DNA from: Microbispora amethystogenes
GTDB lineage: Bacteria; Actinomycetota; Actinomycetes; Streptosporangiales; Streptosporangiaceae
Length of the DNA: 38,032 nucleotides
Assembly (NCBI RefSeq): GCF_016863015.1
Contig: NZ_BOOB01000069.1
Coordinates: 1 to 38,032, forward strand
Direction of reading: 5' to 3'
Under the pieces are notes generated by a model, which worked only from the letters and a program-made list of their open reading frames with translations, was not told the DNA's origin and made no database searches. The position numbers and the translations under genes were made by a program. Positions 14,363 to 23,118 of the stretch are shown one piece after another; positions within the stretch are counted from its first letter, which is position 1; each line of letters starts with the position of its first letter.

Positions 14363-15691
14363 TCACACCCGGATGTGCCCGTCCCCGGTGTAGATCCACT
14401 TGGTGGAGGTGAGCTCCGGCAGGCCCATCGGCCCGCGCGCGTGCAGCTTCTGGGTGGAGATGCCGATCTCCGCGCCGAAGCCGAACTCGCCGCCGTCGGT
14501 GAAGCGGGTCGAGGCGTTGACCGCCACCGCGGCGCTGTCCACGGTCGCGACGAACCTGCGGGCGGCCTGCTGGGACCGGGTCACGATGGCGTCGGTGTGA
14601 GCCGAGCCGTACCGCCGGATGTGCGCGACCGCGTCGTCGAGCGAGTCGACCACCGCGGCGGCGACGTCGAGCGAGAGATACTCGGTGGTGAAGTCCTCCT
14701 CGGTGGCCGGCACGACGTCCGCGCCGTAGGACCGCACCCGCTCGTCGCCGTGGACGGTCACCCCCGCGTCCTTGAGCACCGTCAGCGCCTTGGGGACGAA
14801 CTCGTCGGCGATCGCGGCGTGCACCAGGAACGTCTCGGCGGCGTTGCACACCGAGGGCCGCTGCGCCTTGGCGTTCACCAGGATCTTCAGGGCGGTCTCG
14901 ACGTCGGCGTCGGCGTCCACGTAGACGTGGCAGTTGCCCACCCCGGTCTCGATGACCGGCACCGTCGACTCCTCGACCACACTGTTGATCAGCGACGCGC
15001 CGCCGCGCGGGATCAGCACGTCGACCAGCCCCCGGGCGCGCATGAGGTGCCGGACCGACTCGCGGGTCTGGCCCGGCACGAGCCGTACGGCGTCCGCCGG
15101 CACCTCGGTCGAGGCCAGCGCCTCCCGCATGATCCGCACGAGCGCGGTGTTGGAGGAGTACGCGCTGGACGACCCGCGCAGCAGCACGGCGTTCCCGCTC
15201 TTGAGGCACAGCGCCGCCGCGTCCACGGTGACGTTGGGCCTGCCCTCGTAGATGATGCCGATGACGCCGAGGGGCACCCGCACCTGACGCAGCTCCAGGC
15301 CGTTCGGCAGCGTGCTCCCGCGCACGACCTCACCGACCGGGTCGGGCAGGTCGGCCACCTCGCGGACGGCGGCGGCGATCTTCGCGATCCGGGCGGCGTC
15401 CAGCCGCAGCCGGTCGATCATCGCCTCGGGCACGCCGTTCGCCCTGGCCTGGTCCAGGTCGACGGCGTTGGCCGCGACGATCTCGTCCGTGGCCGCCTCC
15501 AGCGCGTCGGCCACGGCACGCAGCGCCGCGTCCTTCGGCGCGCGCGGCAACGGCGCGAGCGCCGCCGCGGCGTCCTTCGCCGCCCGCGCGACCTCCAGGA
15601 ACTCCGCTGCCTCGGATCCAACCTCGGGCACGACCCCGGGCACGACCCCGGGCACGACCCCGGACACAACCTCAGACACTGCCTCGGACAT
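14363..15691 (-). CDS. proA: Gamma-glutamyl phosphate reductase
   Basis: A 442-residue ProA, the second step of proline synthesis: NADPH-dependent reduction of glutamyl-5-phosphate to the semialdehyde. The aldehyde-dehydrogenase-like fold is complete, with VPLGVIGIIYEGRPNVT, the GSSSAYSSN loop, LIPRGG and the catalytic Cys282 in RPSVCNAAETF. The C-terminus DGGEFGFGAEIGISTQKLHARGPMGL is canonical. The first 28 residues are an extra extension made of tetrapeptides (SEAV, VVPG, VPEV) encoded by 12-bp repeats; the family core begins at about EFLEVARAAKDA. The ATG at 15691 has GGAG thirteen bases upstream. A later start would remove the extension, but no in-frame start near the core has a better ribosome site. 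It lies 59 bp downstream of proB, as expected for a proBA operon. Confidence 0.95.
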   Translation of the reverse strand: MSEAVSEVVSGVVPGVVPGVVPEVGSEAAEFLEVARAAKDAAAALAPLPRAPKDAALRAVADALEAATDEIVAANAVDLDQARANGVPEAMIDRLRLDAARIAKIAAAVREVADLPDPVGEVVRGSTLPNGLELRQVRVPLGVIGIIYEGRPNVTVDAAALCLKSGNAVLLRGSSSAYSSNTALVRIMREALASTEVPADAVRLVPGQTRESVRHLMRARGLVDVLIPRGGASLINSVVEESTVPVIETGVGNCHVYVDADADVETALKILVNAKAQRPSVCNAAETFLVHAAIADEFVPKALTVLKDAGVTVHGDERVRSYGADVVPATEEDFTTEYLSLDVAAAVVDSLDDAVAHIRRYGSAHTDAIVTRSQQAARRFVATVDSAAVAVNASTRFTDGGEFGFGAEIGISTQKLHARGPMGLPELTSTKWIYTGDGHIRV

Positions 15692-15692
15692 T
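15609..15692 (-). repeat. 12-bp tandem array coding ProA N-terminus
   Basis: Seven degenerate 12-bp units, the three central ones almost identical (ACCCCGGGCACG on the plus strand), code for the tetrapeptides MSEA, VSEV, VSGV, VPGV, VPGV, VPEV and GSEA at the start of ProA. Confidence 0.8.
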
Positions 15693-15721
15693 GCCTCGCG
15701 CTCCGTCGCTTCTTCTCGGTG

Positions 15722-15749
15722 GACTATCAGGAGGGGACTATCAGGAGGG
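15722..15749. repeat. 14-bp tandem duplication between proB and proA
   Basis: GACTATCAGGAGGG occurs twice in direct succession (15722-15735 and 15736-15749), ending just before the proB stop codon at 15751-15753. It is probably a simple slippage duplication. Confidence 0.8.
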
Positions 15750-15750
15750 G

Positions 15751-16860
15751 CTACAGGATCACGATGTCGTCCCGGTGGATCAGCTCACGCTCATACTCCG
15801 GGCCGAGTGCGCTGGCCAGCTCCCGGGTGGAGCGGCCGAGCAGGTCGGGGATCTCCCCCGCGTCGTAGTTGACCAGGCCGCGGGCGACCGCGACGCCCGT
15901 CGGCGCGCACAGGTCGACCGGGTCGCCGGCCGCGAAGTCGCCCTCCACCTTCACGACGCCGGCGGGCAGCAGCGACATCCGCCGCCCCACCACGGCCTCG
16001 ACCGCGCCCGCGTCCAGGTGCAGCCGGCCGCGCCCGGTCGTCGCGTGGGCGAGCCACAGCAGCCGGGTGCCGGGGTGGCGGCCCCCCGGGTGGAAGCAGG
16101 TGCCGATGTCGGCCCCCGCGAGCGCCTGGGCCGCGTGGGCCGCCGCCGTGAGCACGACCGGCACGCCCGCCCCGGTGGCGATGCGGGCCGCCTCCACCTT
16201 GGTGATCATGCCGCCGGTGCCCACGCGCCCGGAGGTGCCGAGCTCGACGCCCTCCAGGTCCTCCGGGCCCCTGACCTCCGCGATGCGGGCGGCGCCGTCC
16301 TTGCGGGGATCCCCGTCGTACAACGCGTCCACGTCCGACAGCAGCACCATGCCGTCGGCGTGGATGAGGTGGGCCACCAGCGCCGCCAGCCGGTCGTTGT
16401 CGCCGAACCGGATCTCGTCGGTGGCCACGGTGTCGTTCTCATTCACGACGGGGACGATGCCGAGCTCCAGCAGCCGGGCCAGCGTCCGCTGGGCGTTGCG
16501 GTGGTGCGAGCGGCGCATCATGTCGTCGGCCGTCAGCAGCACCTGCCCCACGCGTAAGCCGTACCTGGCGAAGGAGGAGGTGTAACGGGCGATCAGCACG
16601 CCCTGTCCCACCGAGGCGGCGGCCTGCTGGGTGGCGAGGTCCTTGGGCCGGGCGCGCAGCCCGAGCGGGCCGAGCCCGGCGGCGATCGCCCCGGACGACA
16701 CCAGCACGATCTGCGCGCCCGCCAGCCGCCGGGCGGCCAGCACGTCCACCAGGGCGTCGACCCGGTCGACGTCGATCGTGCCGCTGGGGGTCGTCAGCGA
16801 CGACGATCCCACCTTGACCACCAGCCGCGCGGCCTCGCCGATCCGCTGCCTGCCCGTCAC
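15751..16860 (-). CDS. proB: Glutamate 5-kinase
   Basis: A 369-residue ProB, which phosphorylates glutamate as the first committed step of proline synthesis and is normally feedback-inhibited by proline. The amino-acid-kinase domain (1-260) shows VVKVGSSSLT with Lys16, the SSGAIAAGL loop, NENDTVATDEIRFGDND and GTGGMITKVEAA. A C-terminal PUA domain (about 280-360) is present. The start is GTG at 16860 with GGAGGGGGAG upstream; the frame is open to 17130, but that part is the shadow of obgE. It lies 47 bp downstream of obgE and 59 bp upstream of proA, so obgE-proB-proA is probably one transcript. This is the full-length form and nothing is missing. Confidence 0.96.
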   Translation of the reverse strand: MTGRQRIGEAARLVVKVGSSSLTTPSGTIDVDRVDALVDVLAARRLAGAQIVLVSSGAIAAGLGPLGLRARPKDLATQQAAASVGQGVLIARYTSSFARYGLRVGQVLLTADDMMRRSHHRNAQRTLARLLELGIVPVVNENDTVATDEIRFGDNDRLAALVAHLIHADGMVLLSDVDALYDGDPRKDGAARIAEVRGPEDLEGVELGTSGRVGTGGMITKVEAARIATGAGVPVVLTAAAHAAQALAGADIGTCFHPGGRHPGTRLLWLAHATTGRGRLHLDAGAVEAVVGRRMSLLPAGVVKVEGDFAAGDPVDLCAPTGVAVARGLVNYDAGEIPDLLGRSTRELASALGPEYERELIHRDDIVIL

Positions 16861-16907
16861 CTCGTCTCCCCCTCCCACTCGTCTCCCCGTCTCACCGTGT
16901 CTCCCGG

Positions 16908-18257
16908 TCAGCCGAGTCTCAGGTCGGTGCCGCGCGGCCCGAGGACCGCCTCGGCGCCCCGCGACGGCTGCCAGTCGAAGACGTAGCCGCCCTCCATCGG
17001 CCCGATGACGACCTCCGCGCCGGCCGTGGCGCCGGCCTTGACCAGTTCCTCCTCGACGCCGAGCCGGTCGAGCCGGTCGGCGAGGTAGCCGACGGCCTCG
17101 TCGTTGGAGAAGTCGGTCTGGCGGATCCACCGCTCGGGCTTCTCGCCGGTCACCTGGAAGCGGTTCTCGTCGATCCGGCGTACGGAGAACCCGGCCTCGC
17201 CGAGCTGCTTGGGCCGGATGACCAGACGCGTGGGCTCCTCGACCGGAGCCTGCGCCCGGGCCGCCGCCACCATCTCGGCCATCGCGTACGACAGGGGCCG
17301 CAGGCCCTCGTGGCTGGCCGCGGAGATCTCGAAGACCCGCACGCCGCGCTCCTCCAGGATGGGCGTGACGATGTCGGCCAGGTCACGGCCGTCGGGGACG
17401 TCCACCTTGTTCAGCGCGACCAGGCGCGGCCGGTCCTGCAGGGATCCGTACGCCGCGAGCTCGGCCTCGATCACCTCGAAGTCGGTCACCGGGTCGCGTC
17501 CCGGCTCCAGCGTGGCGCAGTCGAGCACGTGCACGATCGTCGAGCAGCGCTCGACGTGCCGCAGGAACTCGTGGCCGAGGCCGCGGCCCTCCGAGGCGCC
17601 GGGGATGAGGCCGGGCACGTCGGCGACCGTGAAGACGGTCTCCCCGGCCGTGACGACTCCGAGGTTCGGCACGAGGGTGGTGAACGGATAGTCGGCGATC
17701 TTCGGCCGGGCCGCGGAGAGCGCCGCGATCAGGGACGACTTGCCCGCGTTGGGGAAACCCACCAGCGCGACGTCGGCGACGGTCTTGAGTTCGAGCACGA
17801 TCTCGGCCTCGTCGCCCGGCTCCCCGAGCAGCGCGAAGCCGGGGGCCTTGCGCTTGGCGTTGGCGAGCGCGGCGTTGCCGAGGCCGCCGAAGCCGCCCTG
17901 CGCGGCGACGTACCGGGTGCCCGAGCCGATGAGGTCGACCAGCACCTCGCCGGTCCTGGCGTCCTTCACGACCGTGCCGTCGGGCACCGGCAGGACGACG
18001 TCCTCGCCGTTGGCGCCGTCGCGGTTCGAGCCCGTGCCCTGCTTGCCGTTGCCCGCGCGGCGGTGCGGCCGGTGGTGGTATTCGAGCAGGGTCGAGGTGT
18101 TCGGATCCACTTCCAGGATGACGTCTCCGCCGCGGCCGCCGTCGCCGCCGTCCGGCCCGCCGAGCGGCTTGAACTTCTCCCGGTGGATGGAGGCGCAGCC
18201 GTTGCCCCCGTCACCCGCCTTGATGTGCAGGACGACGTGGTCCACGAAGTCGGCCAT
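16908..18257 (-). CDS. obgE: GTPase ObgE/CgtA
   Basis: A 449-residue Obg GTPase that binds the 50S subunit late in assembly and links GTP/ppGpp level to growth and, in streptomycetes, sporulation. Domains in order: glycine-rich Obg fold (1-160; GGDGGRGGDVILEV), GTPase domain with G1 GFPNAGKSS at 167-175, switch motif ADYPFTTL, DVPG (G3) and NKVD (G4), and a C-terminal OCT domain (about 350-430) typical of Gram-positive Obg proteins. The ATG at 18257 has GGGGGAG upstream. It follows rplU-rpmA after an intrinsic terminator and leads into proBA. All motifs are intact. Confidence 0.96.
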   Translation of the reverse strand: MADFVDHVVLHIKAGDGGNGCASIHREKFKPLGGPDGGDGGRGGDVILEVDPNTSTLLEYHHRPHRRAGNGKQGTGSNRDGANGEDVVLPVPDGTVVKDARTGEVLVDLIGSGTRYVAAQGGFGGLGNAALANAKRKAPGFALLGEPGDEAEIVLELKTVADVALVGFPNAGKSSLIAALSAARPKIADYPFTTLVPNLGVVTAGETVFTVADVPGLIPGASEGRGLGHEFLRHVERCSTIVHVLDCATLEPGRDPVTDFEVIEAELAAYGSLQDRPRLVALNKVDVPDGRDLADIVTPILEERGVRVFEISAASHEGLRPLSYAMAEMVAAARAQAPVEEPTRLVIRPKQLGEAGFSVRRIDENRFQVTGEKPERWIRQTDFSNDEAVGYLADRLDRLGVEEELVKAGATAGAEVVIGPMEGGYVFDWQPSRGAEAVLGPRGTDLRLG

Positions 18258-18316
18258 CAGCCGCTCCCCCTTACTGCTGTGCCGGAACCCGGCCGGAACG
18301 CGGCCGGGGAAAACGA

Positions 18317-18348
18317 ATGAGGCGGACCGAATGCTCGATCCGCCTCAT
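18317..18348 (-). terminator. Intrinsic terminator after rpmA
   Basis: A perfect 10-bp stem ATGAGGCGGA/TCCGCCTCAT (18317-18326 with 18339-18348), 12-base loop, then TTCGTTTT on the minus strand. It separates the rplU-rpmA transcript from obgE; some readthrough into obgE is likely because the gap contains no obvious promoter. Confidence 0.85.
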
Positions 18349-18375
18349 CGTGCTGCTACAGGTGTCCGGGCGGAT

Positions 18376-18633
18376 CTACTCCGCGGCCGGGACGATGCTC
18401 ACCGCGCGGCGACCGCGCTTGGTGCCGAACTGCACCCGGCCGGTGGCCAGGGCGAACAGCGTGTCGTCGCCGCCGCGGCCGACGTTGTCGCCGGGGTGGA
18501 AGTGCGTGCCGCGCTGACGGACGATGATCTCGCCCGCGTTCACCAGCTGGCCGCCGAAGCGCTTCACGCCGAGGCGCTGGGCGTTCGAGTCACGGCCGTT
18601 CCGGGTGGACGAGGCGCCCTTCTTGTGTGCCAT
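18376..18633 (-). CDS. rpmA: 50S ribosomal protein L27
   Basis: An 85-residue bL27. The N-terminus MAHKKGASSTRNGRDSNAQ reaches the peptidyl transferase centre and contacts tRNA ends. The GGQLVNAGEIIVRQRGTHFHPG core is standard. There is no cleavable Firmicute-type N-terminal extension. The ATG at 18633 follows GGGAG. It lies 44 bp downstream of rplU, the universal rplU-rpmA pair. Confidence 0.98.
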   Translation of the reverse strand: MAHKKGASSTRNGRDSNAQRLGVKRFGGQLVNAGEIIVRQRGTHFHPGDNVGRGGDDTLFALATGRVQFGTKRGRRAVSIVPAAE

Positions 18634-18677
18634 GGTTCACTCCCTGTCGGGGGTAAGCCGGGGTATCCCCCGGGAGA

Positions 18678-18992
18678 CTACTTTCCGGGGTTGATATCGG
18701 TGACCTTGACCTGGGTGTACCGCTGGCGGTGACCCTGGCGCTTCTTGTAGCCACTCTTGTTCTTGTACTTCAGAATGCGGATCTTCGGACCCTTGGTCTC
18801 GCCGAGGATCTCGGCGAGCACCTGGAACCGGGAGAGAGTGGCTGCGTCGGTGGTGACATCGCCGTCGTTGACGACGAGCACCGCCGGCAGCGACACCGAG
18901 GAGCCGACCTCACCGGCGACCTTGTCCACCTCGAGGACGTCCCCGACGGAGACCTTCTGCTGCCTGCCGCCGCAACGAACGATCGCGTACAC
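18678..18992 (-). CDS. rplU: 50S ribosomal protein L21
   Basis: A 104-residue bL21, which binds 23S rRNA next to L20. The signature YAIVRCGGRQQKVSVGD and the C-terminal KIRILKYKNKSGYKKRQGHRQ, rich in basic rRNA-binding residues, are intact. The start is GTG at 18992 with AAGG upstream. The 186-bp gap to the ribonuclease gene probably holds its promoter; no known L21 autoregulatory leader is recognised there. Confidence 0.98.
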   Translation of the reverse strand: MYAIVRCGGRQQKVSVGDVLEVDKVAGEVGSSVSLPAVLVVNDGDVTTDAATLSRFQVLAEILGETKGPKIRILKYKNKSGYKKRQGHRQRYTQVKVTDINPGK

Positions 18993-19178
18993 CGCGGAAC
19001 CCTTCTACTGGCTAATGCTGAGATGCCGCGCCCCGCATCCAGCTGCTGTCGATATACGACCGGCGGTCCGGGCAGGCGCGCGAAGCCAGGCACGCCAACA
19101 CCAGGCGCACCGGATGACCAGGGTACCGGATATCCGGCACCCAGGTCGAACCGAGCGGACCGCCGGGTGACGAAGTCG

Positions 19179-22100
19179 CTACTCCGCCGTCTTCCTGCGG
19201 GAACGTCGCCGTCCCCGGGAGGACGGCGCGGAGCCTTCGCCCTCGTCTGCGTCGATGGCGTCGGTCACGCTCTCACGCGCCGACGCCGTCGCGGCGGCGA
19301 CCGATCCCTCGCCCGCCGCCAGCTTGTCGGCCACCGCCTTCTCGATGGCCATCTTGCCCTGCGTGCCGCGTGGCTCGGGCCTGCCCTCGACCGGTTCGGT
19401 CGACACGATGATCCCGCGCCCGTGGCAGCAGTCGCATGGTGTGGAGAACGCCTCCAGCAGGCCCTGGCCGACCCGCTTGCGGGTCATCTGCACCAGGCCC
19501 AGCGAGGTGACCTCGGCCACCTGGTGCTTGGTGCGGTCCCGCGCCAGGCACTCCAGCAGCCGCCGGAGCACCAGGTCGCGGTTGCTCTCCAGCACCATGT
19601 CGATGAAGTCGATGACGATGATGCCGCCGATGTCCCGCAGCCTGAGCTGGCGGACGATCTCCTCGGCCGCCTCCAGGTTGTTGCGGGTGACGGTCTCCTC
19701 CAGGTTGCCGCCCTGCCCGGTGAACTTGCCGGTGTTGACGTCGACGACGGTCATCGCCTCGGTCCGGTCGATCACCAGGGAGCCGCCGGACGGCAGCCAC
19801 ACCTTGCGCTCCATCGCCTTGGCGATCTGCTCGTCGATCCGGTAGGCGGAGAAGGCATCGGTCTCCTCCTGCCACTTCGACAGCCGCTCGGTGAGGTGCG
19901 GGGCGACGTAGCGGACGTACTCGTCCACGGTCGTCCACGCGTCGTCGCCCTCGACGACCAGCGAGGTGAAGTCCTCGTTGAACACGTCGCGGACCACCCG
20001 GACGGTCAGGTCGGGCTCGCCCGACAGCAGCTCCGGCGGGCTGGCCGACTTGGCCTTGCGCTGGATGTTCTCCCACTGGGCCGACAGCCGGGCCACGTCG
20101 CGGGCGAGCTCCTCCTCCGAGGCGCCCTCGGCGGCGGTGCGCACGATGACGCCCGCGTTCTCCGGCATGACCTTGCGCAGGATCTGCTTGAGCCGGGTCC
20201 GCTCCTTGTCGGGGAGCTTGCGGCTGATCCCGGTCATCGAGCCGTCCGGCACGTAGACCAGGTAGCGGCCGGGGAGGCTGATCTGGGAGGTCAGCCGGGC
20301 CCCCTTGTGACCCATCGGGTCCTTGGTGACCTGCACCAGCACCGACTGCCCGGACTTCAGCGCCGCCTCGATCCGCTTCGGCTGGCCCTCCAGCCCGGCG
20401 GTGTCGAAGTTCACCTCGCCGGCGTACAGCACCGCGTTGCGGCCCTTGCCGATGTCGACGAACGCCGCCTCCATCGAGGGCAGCACGTTCTGGACCTTGC
20501 CCAGATAGACGTTGCCGACGTACGACTGGCTCGACTCGCGGTCGACGTAGTGCTCGACGAGGACGCCGTCCTCCAGCACCGCGATCTGGGTGCGGCCGCC
20601 CTGGCGGCGCACCACCATGATCCGCTCGACCGACTCGCGCCGGGCCAGGAACTCCGACTCGGTGATGATCGGCGGCCGGCGGCGGCCCAGCTCGCGGCCC
20701 TCGCGGCGGCGCTGCTTCTTCGCCTCCAGCCGGGTCGATCCCCGTACGCCCTGGACCTCGTCGACGGACGTGGACCGGGTCGCGCGCGGCGCCCGGATGC
20801 GGACGACGGTGTTCGGCGGGTCGTCGGGGGTGGGCTCGGCCTCCTCGCTGCCCCTGCGGCGGCGACGGCGACGGCGGCGGGTGCCGCCCTGGGCGTCGGA
20901 CTCGTCCTCGGCCTGCTCGCGGTCCTCGTCCTCGTCCTGCGCGGCCTGCGGCTCCTCGCCCTCGGCCTCGGACTCCTCGCCGTCCTCGGCGTCCCTCGTC
21001 CGGCTCCCCCGGCCCCGGCCGCCACGGCGGCGGCGACGGCGGCGGCCACCGGCGTCGGACTCGTCCTCGCCCTGCTCGCCCTGGTCGGCGGTCTCCTCCG
21101 GCTCCTCCTGCTCGAGGTCCTCGTCGCCGGCCGTCACCGGCGCCGGGGCGGGCGCGGCGGGCCGCTGCACGGGCACCGCGAAGGGGTCGGGAGCCTGGAA
21201 GAGCGGATGGAACAGCGCCGACGGCGCCTGGAAGGTCACCGAGGGCGAGGGCTGCGACCGGGAGGACAGCCCGAAGGGGTCGGCCACGACGTCCGGCCGG
21301 CCGCTCTCCTCATCGGTCTCACCGATCTCCTCGACGTCGATGTCCTCGATGTCGAGCGGCTCGTCGTCCAGCGGTTCCTCGTCGGGCAGGTTGAGCCGCA
21401 GCGCGGCGGCCACCTCGGCCTCCGCGGCGCTCATCGCCCTGGATCGTTCCGGTGCGGACTCGTCCGCGCGGACACGGCGCCGGCGTCGCGGCGCGGGGGT
21501 CTCCTCGGCCGGGGCGGACGGCGCGGAGGGCTCGGCCTGTTCGGCCTTCTCCGGCACGTCGGTCCGCTTGCGGCTGCGGCGGCGCCGCGTGGGCGCGGTC
21601 GGCTCGTCGTTCCCGCCGTCCACCGGCCCGGTGCTCGCGGTCTCGGCGCTCTGGGGCTCGGTGCTCGGGGTCTCAGTGCTCACGGTCCCGGTGTTCACCG
21701 GGTCAGGAGCGGCGGCCGGGGCCGCGTCGCCGCGAGCCACATCACCGAGGGCCACGTCGTCACCGGCCGGGGCCTGCGCGGGCACCGTCGTCTCCGCGAC
21801 AGGCGTCTCCACCGGGGCGGGCTCGGCGGCCGGCGGCTCGGCGGTCTTGCGGCGGCGGGTGGCCCGCTTCGGCCGCTCCTGGACGACCGGCGCCTCCTGG
21901 CCCGGCTGCCCCTGCTCCGGCTGACCTGTCTGCTCCGGCTGGGCGGGTGCGGCGGGCTCCGCCGCCCTGGGCGCGGCCGCGGCGGCCACCGTGGTCACCG
22001 GCGGCGGCAGTTCGTCCGGCTCCGGCGGTGGCCCGGCGGGCCGGCTCGCCGACCGGCGGCGTGGTGTGGACGCGCGGACCGAACCGGAGGAAACCGCGTT

Positions 22101-22181
22101 CCCCCCGGTCTGGTCCCGGTCTTCTGTTGTCGTTTCACCGTCAAGGCTCACAGCCCCGTCAGTGGGCTCGTTGTCGAGCAT
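19179..22181 (-). CDS. rne: Ribonuclease E/G
   Basis: A 1000-residue endoribonuclease of the RNase E/G family, which starts mRNA decay and processes rRNA and tRNA. The catalytic half lies at the C-terminus: an S1-type RNA-binding domain (about 525-600; SYVGNVYLGKVQNVLPSMEAAFVDIG), the DNase-I-like domain with metal-binding Asp814 (DVNTGKF) and Asp858 (IDFIDM), and the Zn-link cysteines in PCDCCHG near 915-920. The first 480 residues are low complexity, with alternating Arg-rich patches (RRRRRRRGGRGRG) and acidic stretches, typical of actinobacterial RNase E/G, where the scaffold region is N-terminal. The ATG at 22181 has GGGAG upstream. It stands between the DUF2344 gene and rplU. Confidence 0.95.
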   Translation of the reverse strand: MLDNEPTDGAVSLDGETTTEDRDQTGGNAVSSGSVRASTPRRRSASRPAGPPPEPDELPPPVTTVAAAAAPRAAEPAAPAQPEQTGQPEQGQPGQEAPVVQERPKRATRRRKTAEPPAAEPAPVETPVAETTVPAQAPAGDDVALGDVARGDAAPAAAPDPVNTGTVSTETPSTEPQSAETASTGPVDGGNDEPTAPTRRRRSRKRTDVPEKAEQAEPSAPSAPAEETPAPRRRRRVRADESAPERSRAMSAAEAEVAAALRLNLPDEEPLDDEPLDIEDIDVEEIGETDEESGRPDVVADPFGLSSRSQPSPSVTFQAPSALFHPLFQAPDPFAVPVQRPAAPAPAPVTAGDEDLEQEEPEETADQGEQGEDESDAGGRRRRRRRGGRGRGSRTRDAEDGEESEAEGEEPQAAQDEDEDREQAEDESDAQGGTRRRRRRRRRGSEEAEPTPDDPPNTVVRIRAPRATRSTSVDEVQGVRGSTRLEAKKQRRREGRELGRRRPPIITESEFLARRESVERIMVVRRQGGRTQIAVLEDGVLVEHYVDRESSQSYVGNVYLGKVQNVLPSMEAAFVDIGKGRNAVLYAGEVNFDTAGLEGQPKRIEAALKSGQSVLVQVTKDPMGHKGARLTSQISLPGRYLVYVPDGSMTGISRKLPDKERTRLKQILRKVMPENAGVIVRTAAEGASEEELARDVARLSAQWENIQRKAKSASPPELLSGEPDLTVRVVRDVFNEDFTSLVVEGDDAWTTVDEYVRYVAPHLTERLSKWQEETDAFSAYRIDEQIAKAMERKVWLPSGGSLVIDRTEAMTVVDVNTGKFTGQGGNLEETVTRNNLEAAEEIVRQLRLRDIGGIIVIDFIDMVLESNRDLVLRRLLECLARDRTKHQVAEVTSLGLVQMTRKRVGQGLLEAFSTPCDCCHGRGIIVSTEPVEGRPEPRGTQGKMAIEKAVADKLAAGEGSVAAATASARESVTDAIDADEGEGSAPSSRGRRRSRRKTAE

Positions 22182-22284
22182 GCGGGCGCTCTCCCGTCAG
22201 CCCCCGGGCACGTCTCCGCGCCGCGCGGAGGCTCTCGTCTCTCGCGGTCCGCCGGGCCTCCTGTCGGCGCCGCGGCGGCAAGTC

Positions 22285-23055
22285 TTATCGTTCTCCGCCT
22301 GCCCGGTCGAGGTCGAACGGGTCGGCGGGCTCACCGGTCACCGCGTCGAGCGGCCCCTGCGCCAGCCTGGTCACCGCAGCGGGTGACGGCGGCGCGAAGC
22401 CTGCCACGAGACGCAGCCCCATGAGCACGTCATCGGGTCGTACGGCAGGTGTTTCGTGCCGAACAACCATACGAAGTATGACACACGGCTGAACAGGCTC
22501 CTGACCTGCCGTCTTTTCCGGCCCCTCCACGACGGTCAGCGTACGCACCGCCTGGCGGGCGTCGAACCGCCGCATTCCCTTCTTGGTCAGGCGTTCCACC
22601 TCGACGTGACCGGCCGAGAGGAACTCCTTCACCGCCCGCTCGGCCTCCTCCGGTTCGGCCCCCGGGAGCCGCAGCTCCCAGACCGAGCCCTCCAGCCGGT
22701 CCGCCAGGCCGCCGTCCCGCGCCTCGACCACGTCGAGCACGTCCAGGCCCGGCGGCAGCGAGGCGTCGAGGTCGTCGCGGACCCGGCGTGGATCGCACGC
22801 CCGGTTGACGCCGATCTCCAGGTATTCGGCCTCGCTGGCCACCCCGGTGGGGGCGGCGCCCGCGTAGGAGATCTTCGGGTGAGGGTTGAAGCCCGCGCTG
22901 TAGGCCACCGGGATCCCCGCTCGCCGCACCGCCCTCTCGACGGCGCGGGAGATGTCGCGGTGGCTGGTGAAGCGCAGCCGCCCCCGCTTGGCGTAACGCA
23001 CGCGCAGGCGCTGCACCGTGGGTTCGGGCGCGGGCCCCTCGGGAACGGGTTTCAC
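22285..23055 (-). CDS. TIGR03936 / DUF2344 radical-SAM-associated protein
   Basis: A 256-residue protein of the TIGR03936 (DUF2344) family. Core motifs are RVRYAKRGRLRFTSHRDISRAVERAVRRAGIPVAYSAGFNPHPKISYA and the APTGVASEAEYLEI strand. In many bacteria it is encoded beside, or fused to, the TIGR03960 radical-SAM protein, as here, where it follows 63 bp downstream. The pair is thought to modify RNA or a ribosome-linked target because it sits next to RNase E/G and rplU, but no reaction is established. The start is GTG at 23055 with GGAAGGA upstream. Confidence 0.9.
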   Translation of the reverse strand: MKPVPEGPAPEPTVQRLRVRYAKRGRLRFTSHRDISRAVERAVRRAGIPVAYSAGFNPHPKISYAGAAPTGVASEAEYLEIGVNRACDPRRVRDDLDASLPPGLDVLDVVEARDGGLADRLEGSVWELRLPGAEPEEAERAVKEFLSAGHVEVERLTKKGMRRFDARQAVRTLTVVEGPEKTAGQEPVQPCVILRMVVRHETPAVRPDDVLMGLRLVAGFAPPSPAAVTRLAQGPLDAVTGEPADPFDLDRAGGER

Positions 23056-23118
23056 CAGTTCCGTCGTCCTTCCGGTATCGGTCAGTCGTCTTGTCGGGCA
23101 GTGGGCAGGGCGCGGGCG

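Noticed and set aside
20840..21070. A repeat array resembling CRISPR or a minisatellite in the RNase E/G gene
   Set aside because: The repetition is Arg and Glu codon bias in a low-complexity coding region, with no fixed repeat-spacer period.
18729..22424. A 1231-codon plus-strand open frame opposite RNase E/G, and similar long plus-strand frames opposite mreBC, the MFS gene and proA
   Set aside because: High third-position GC on the minus strand leaves antisense frames free of stops. The translations are low-complexity Arg/Gly/His-rich and match no family, while the minus-strand products are clear orthologues.
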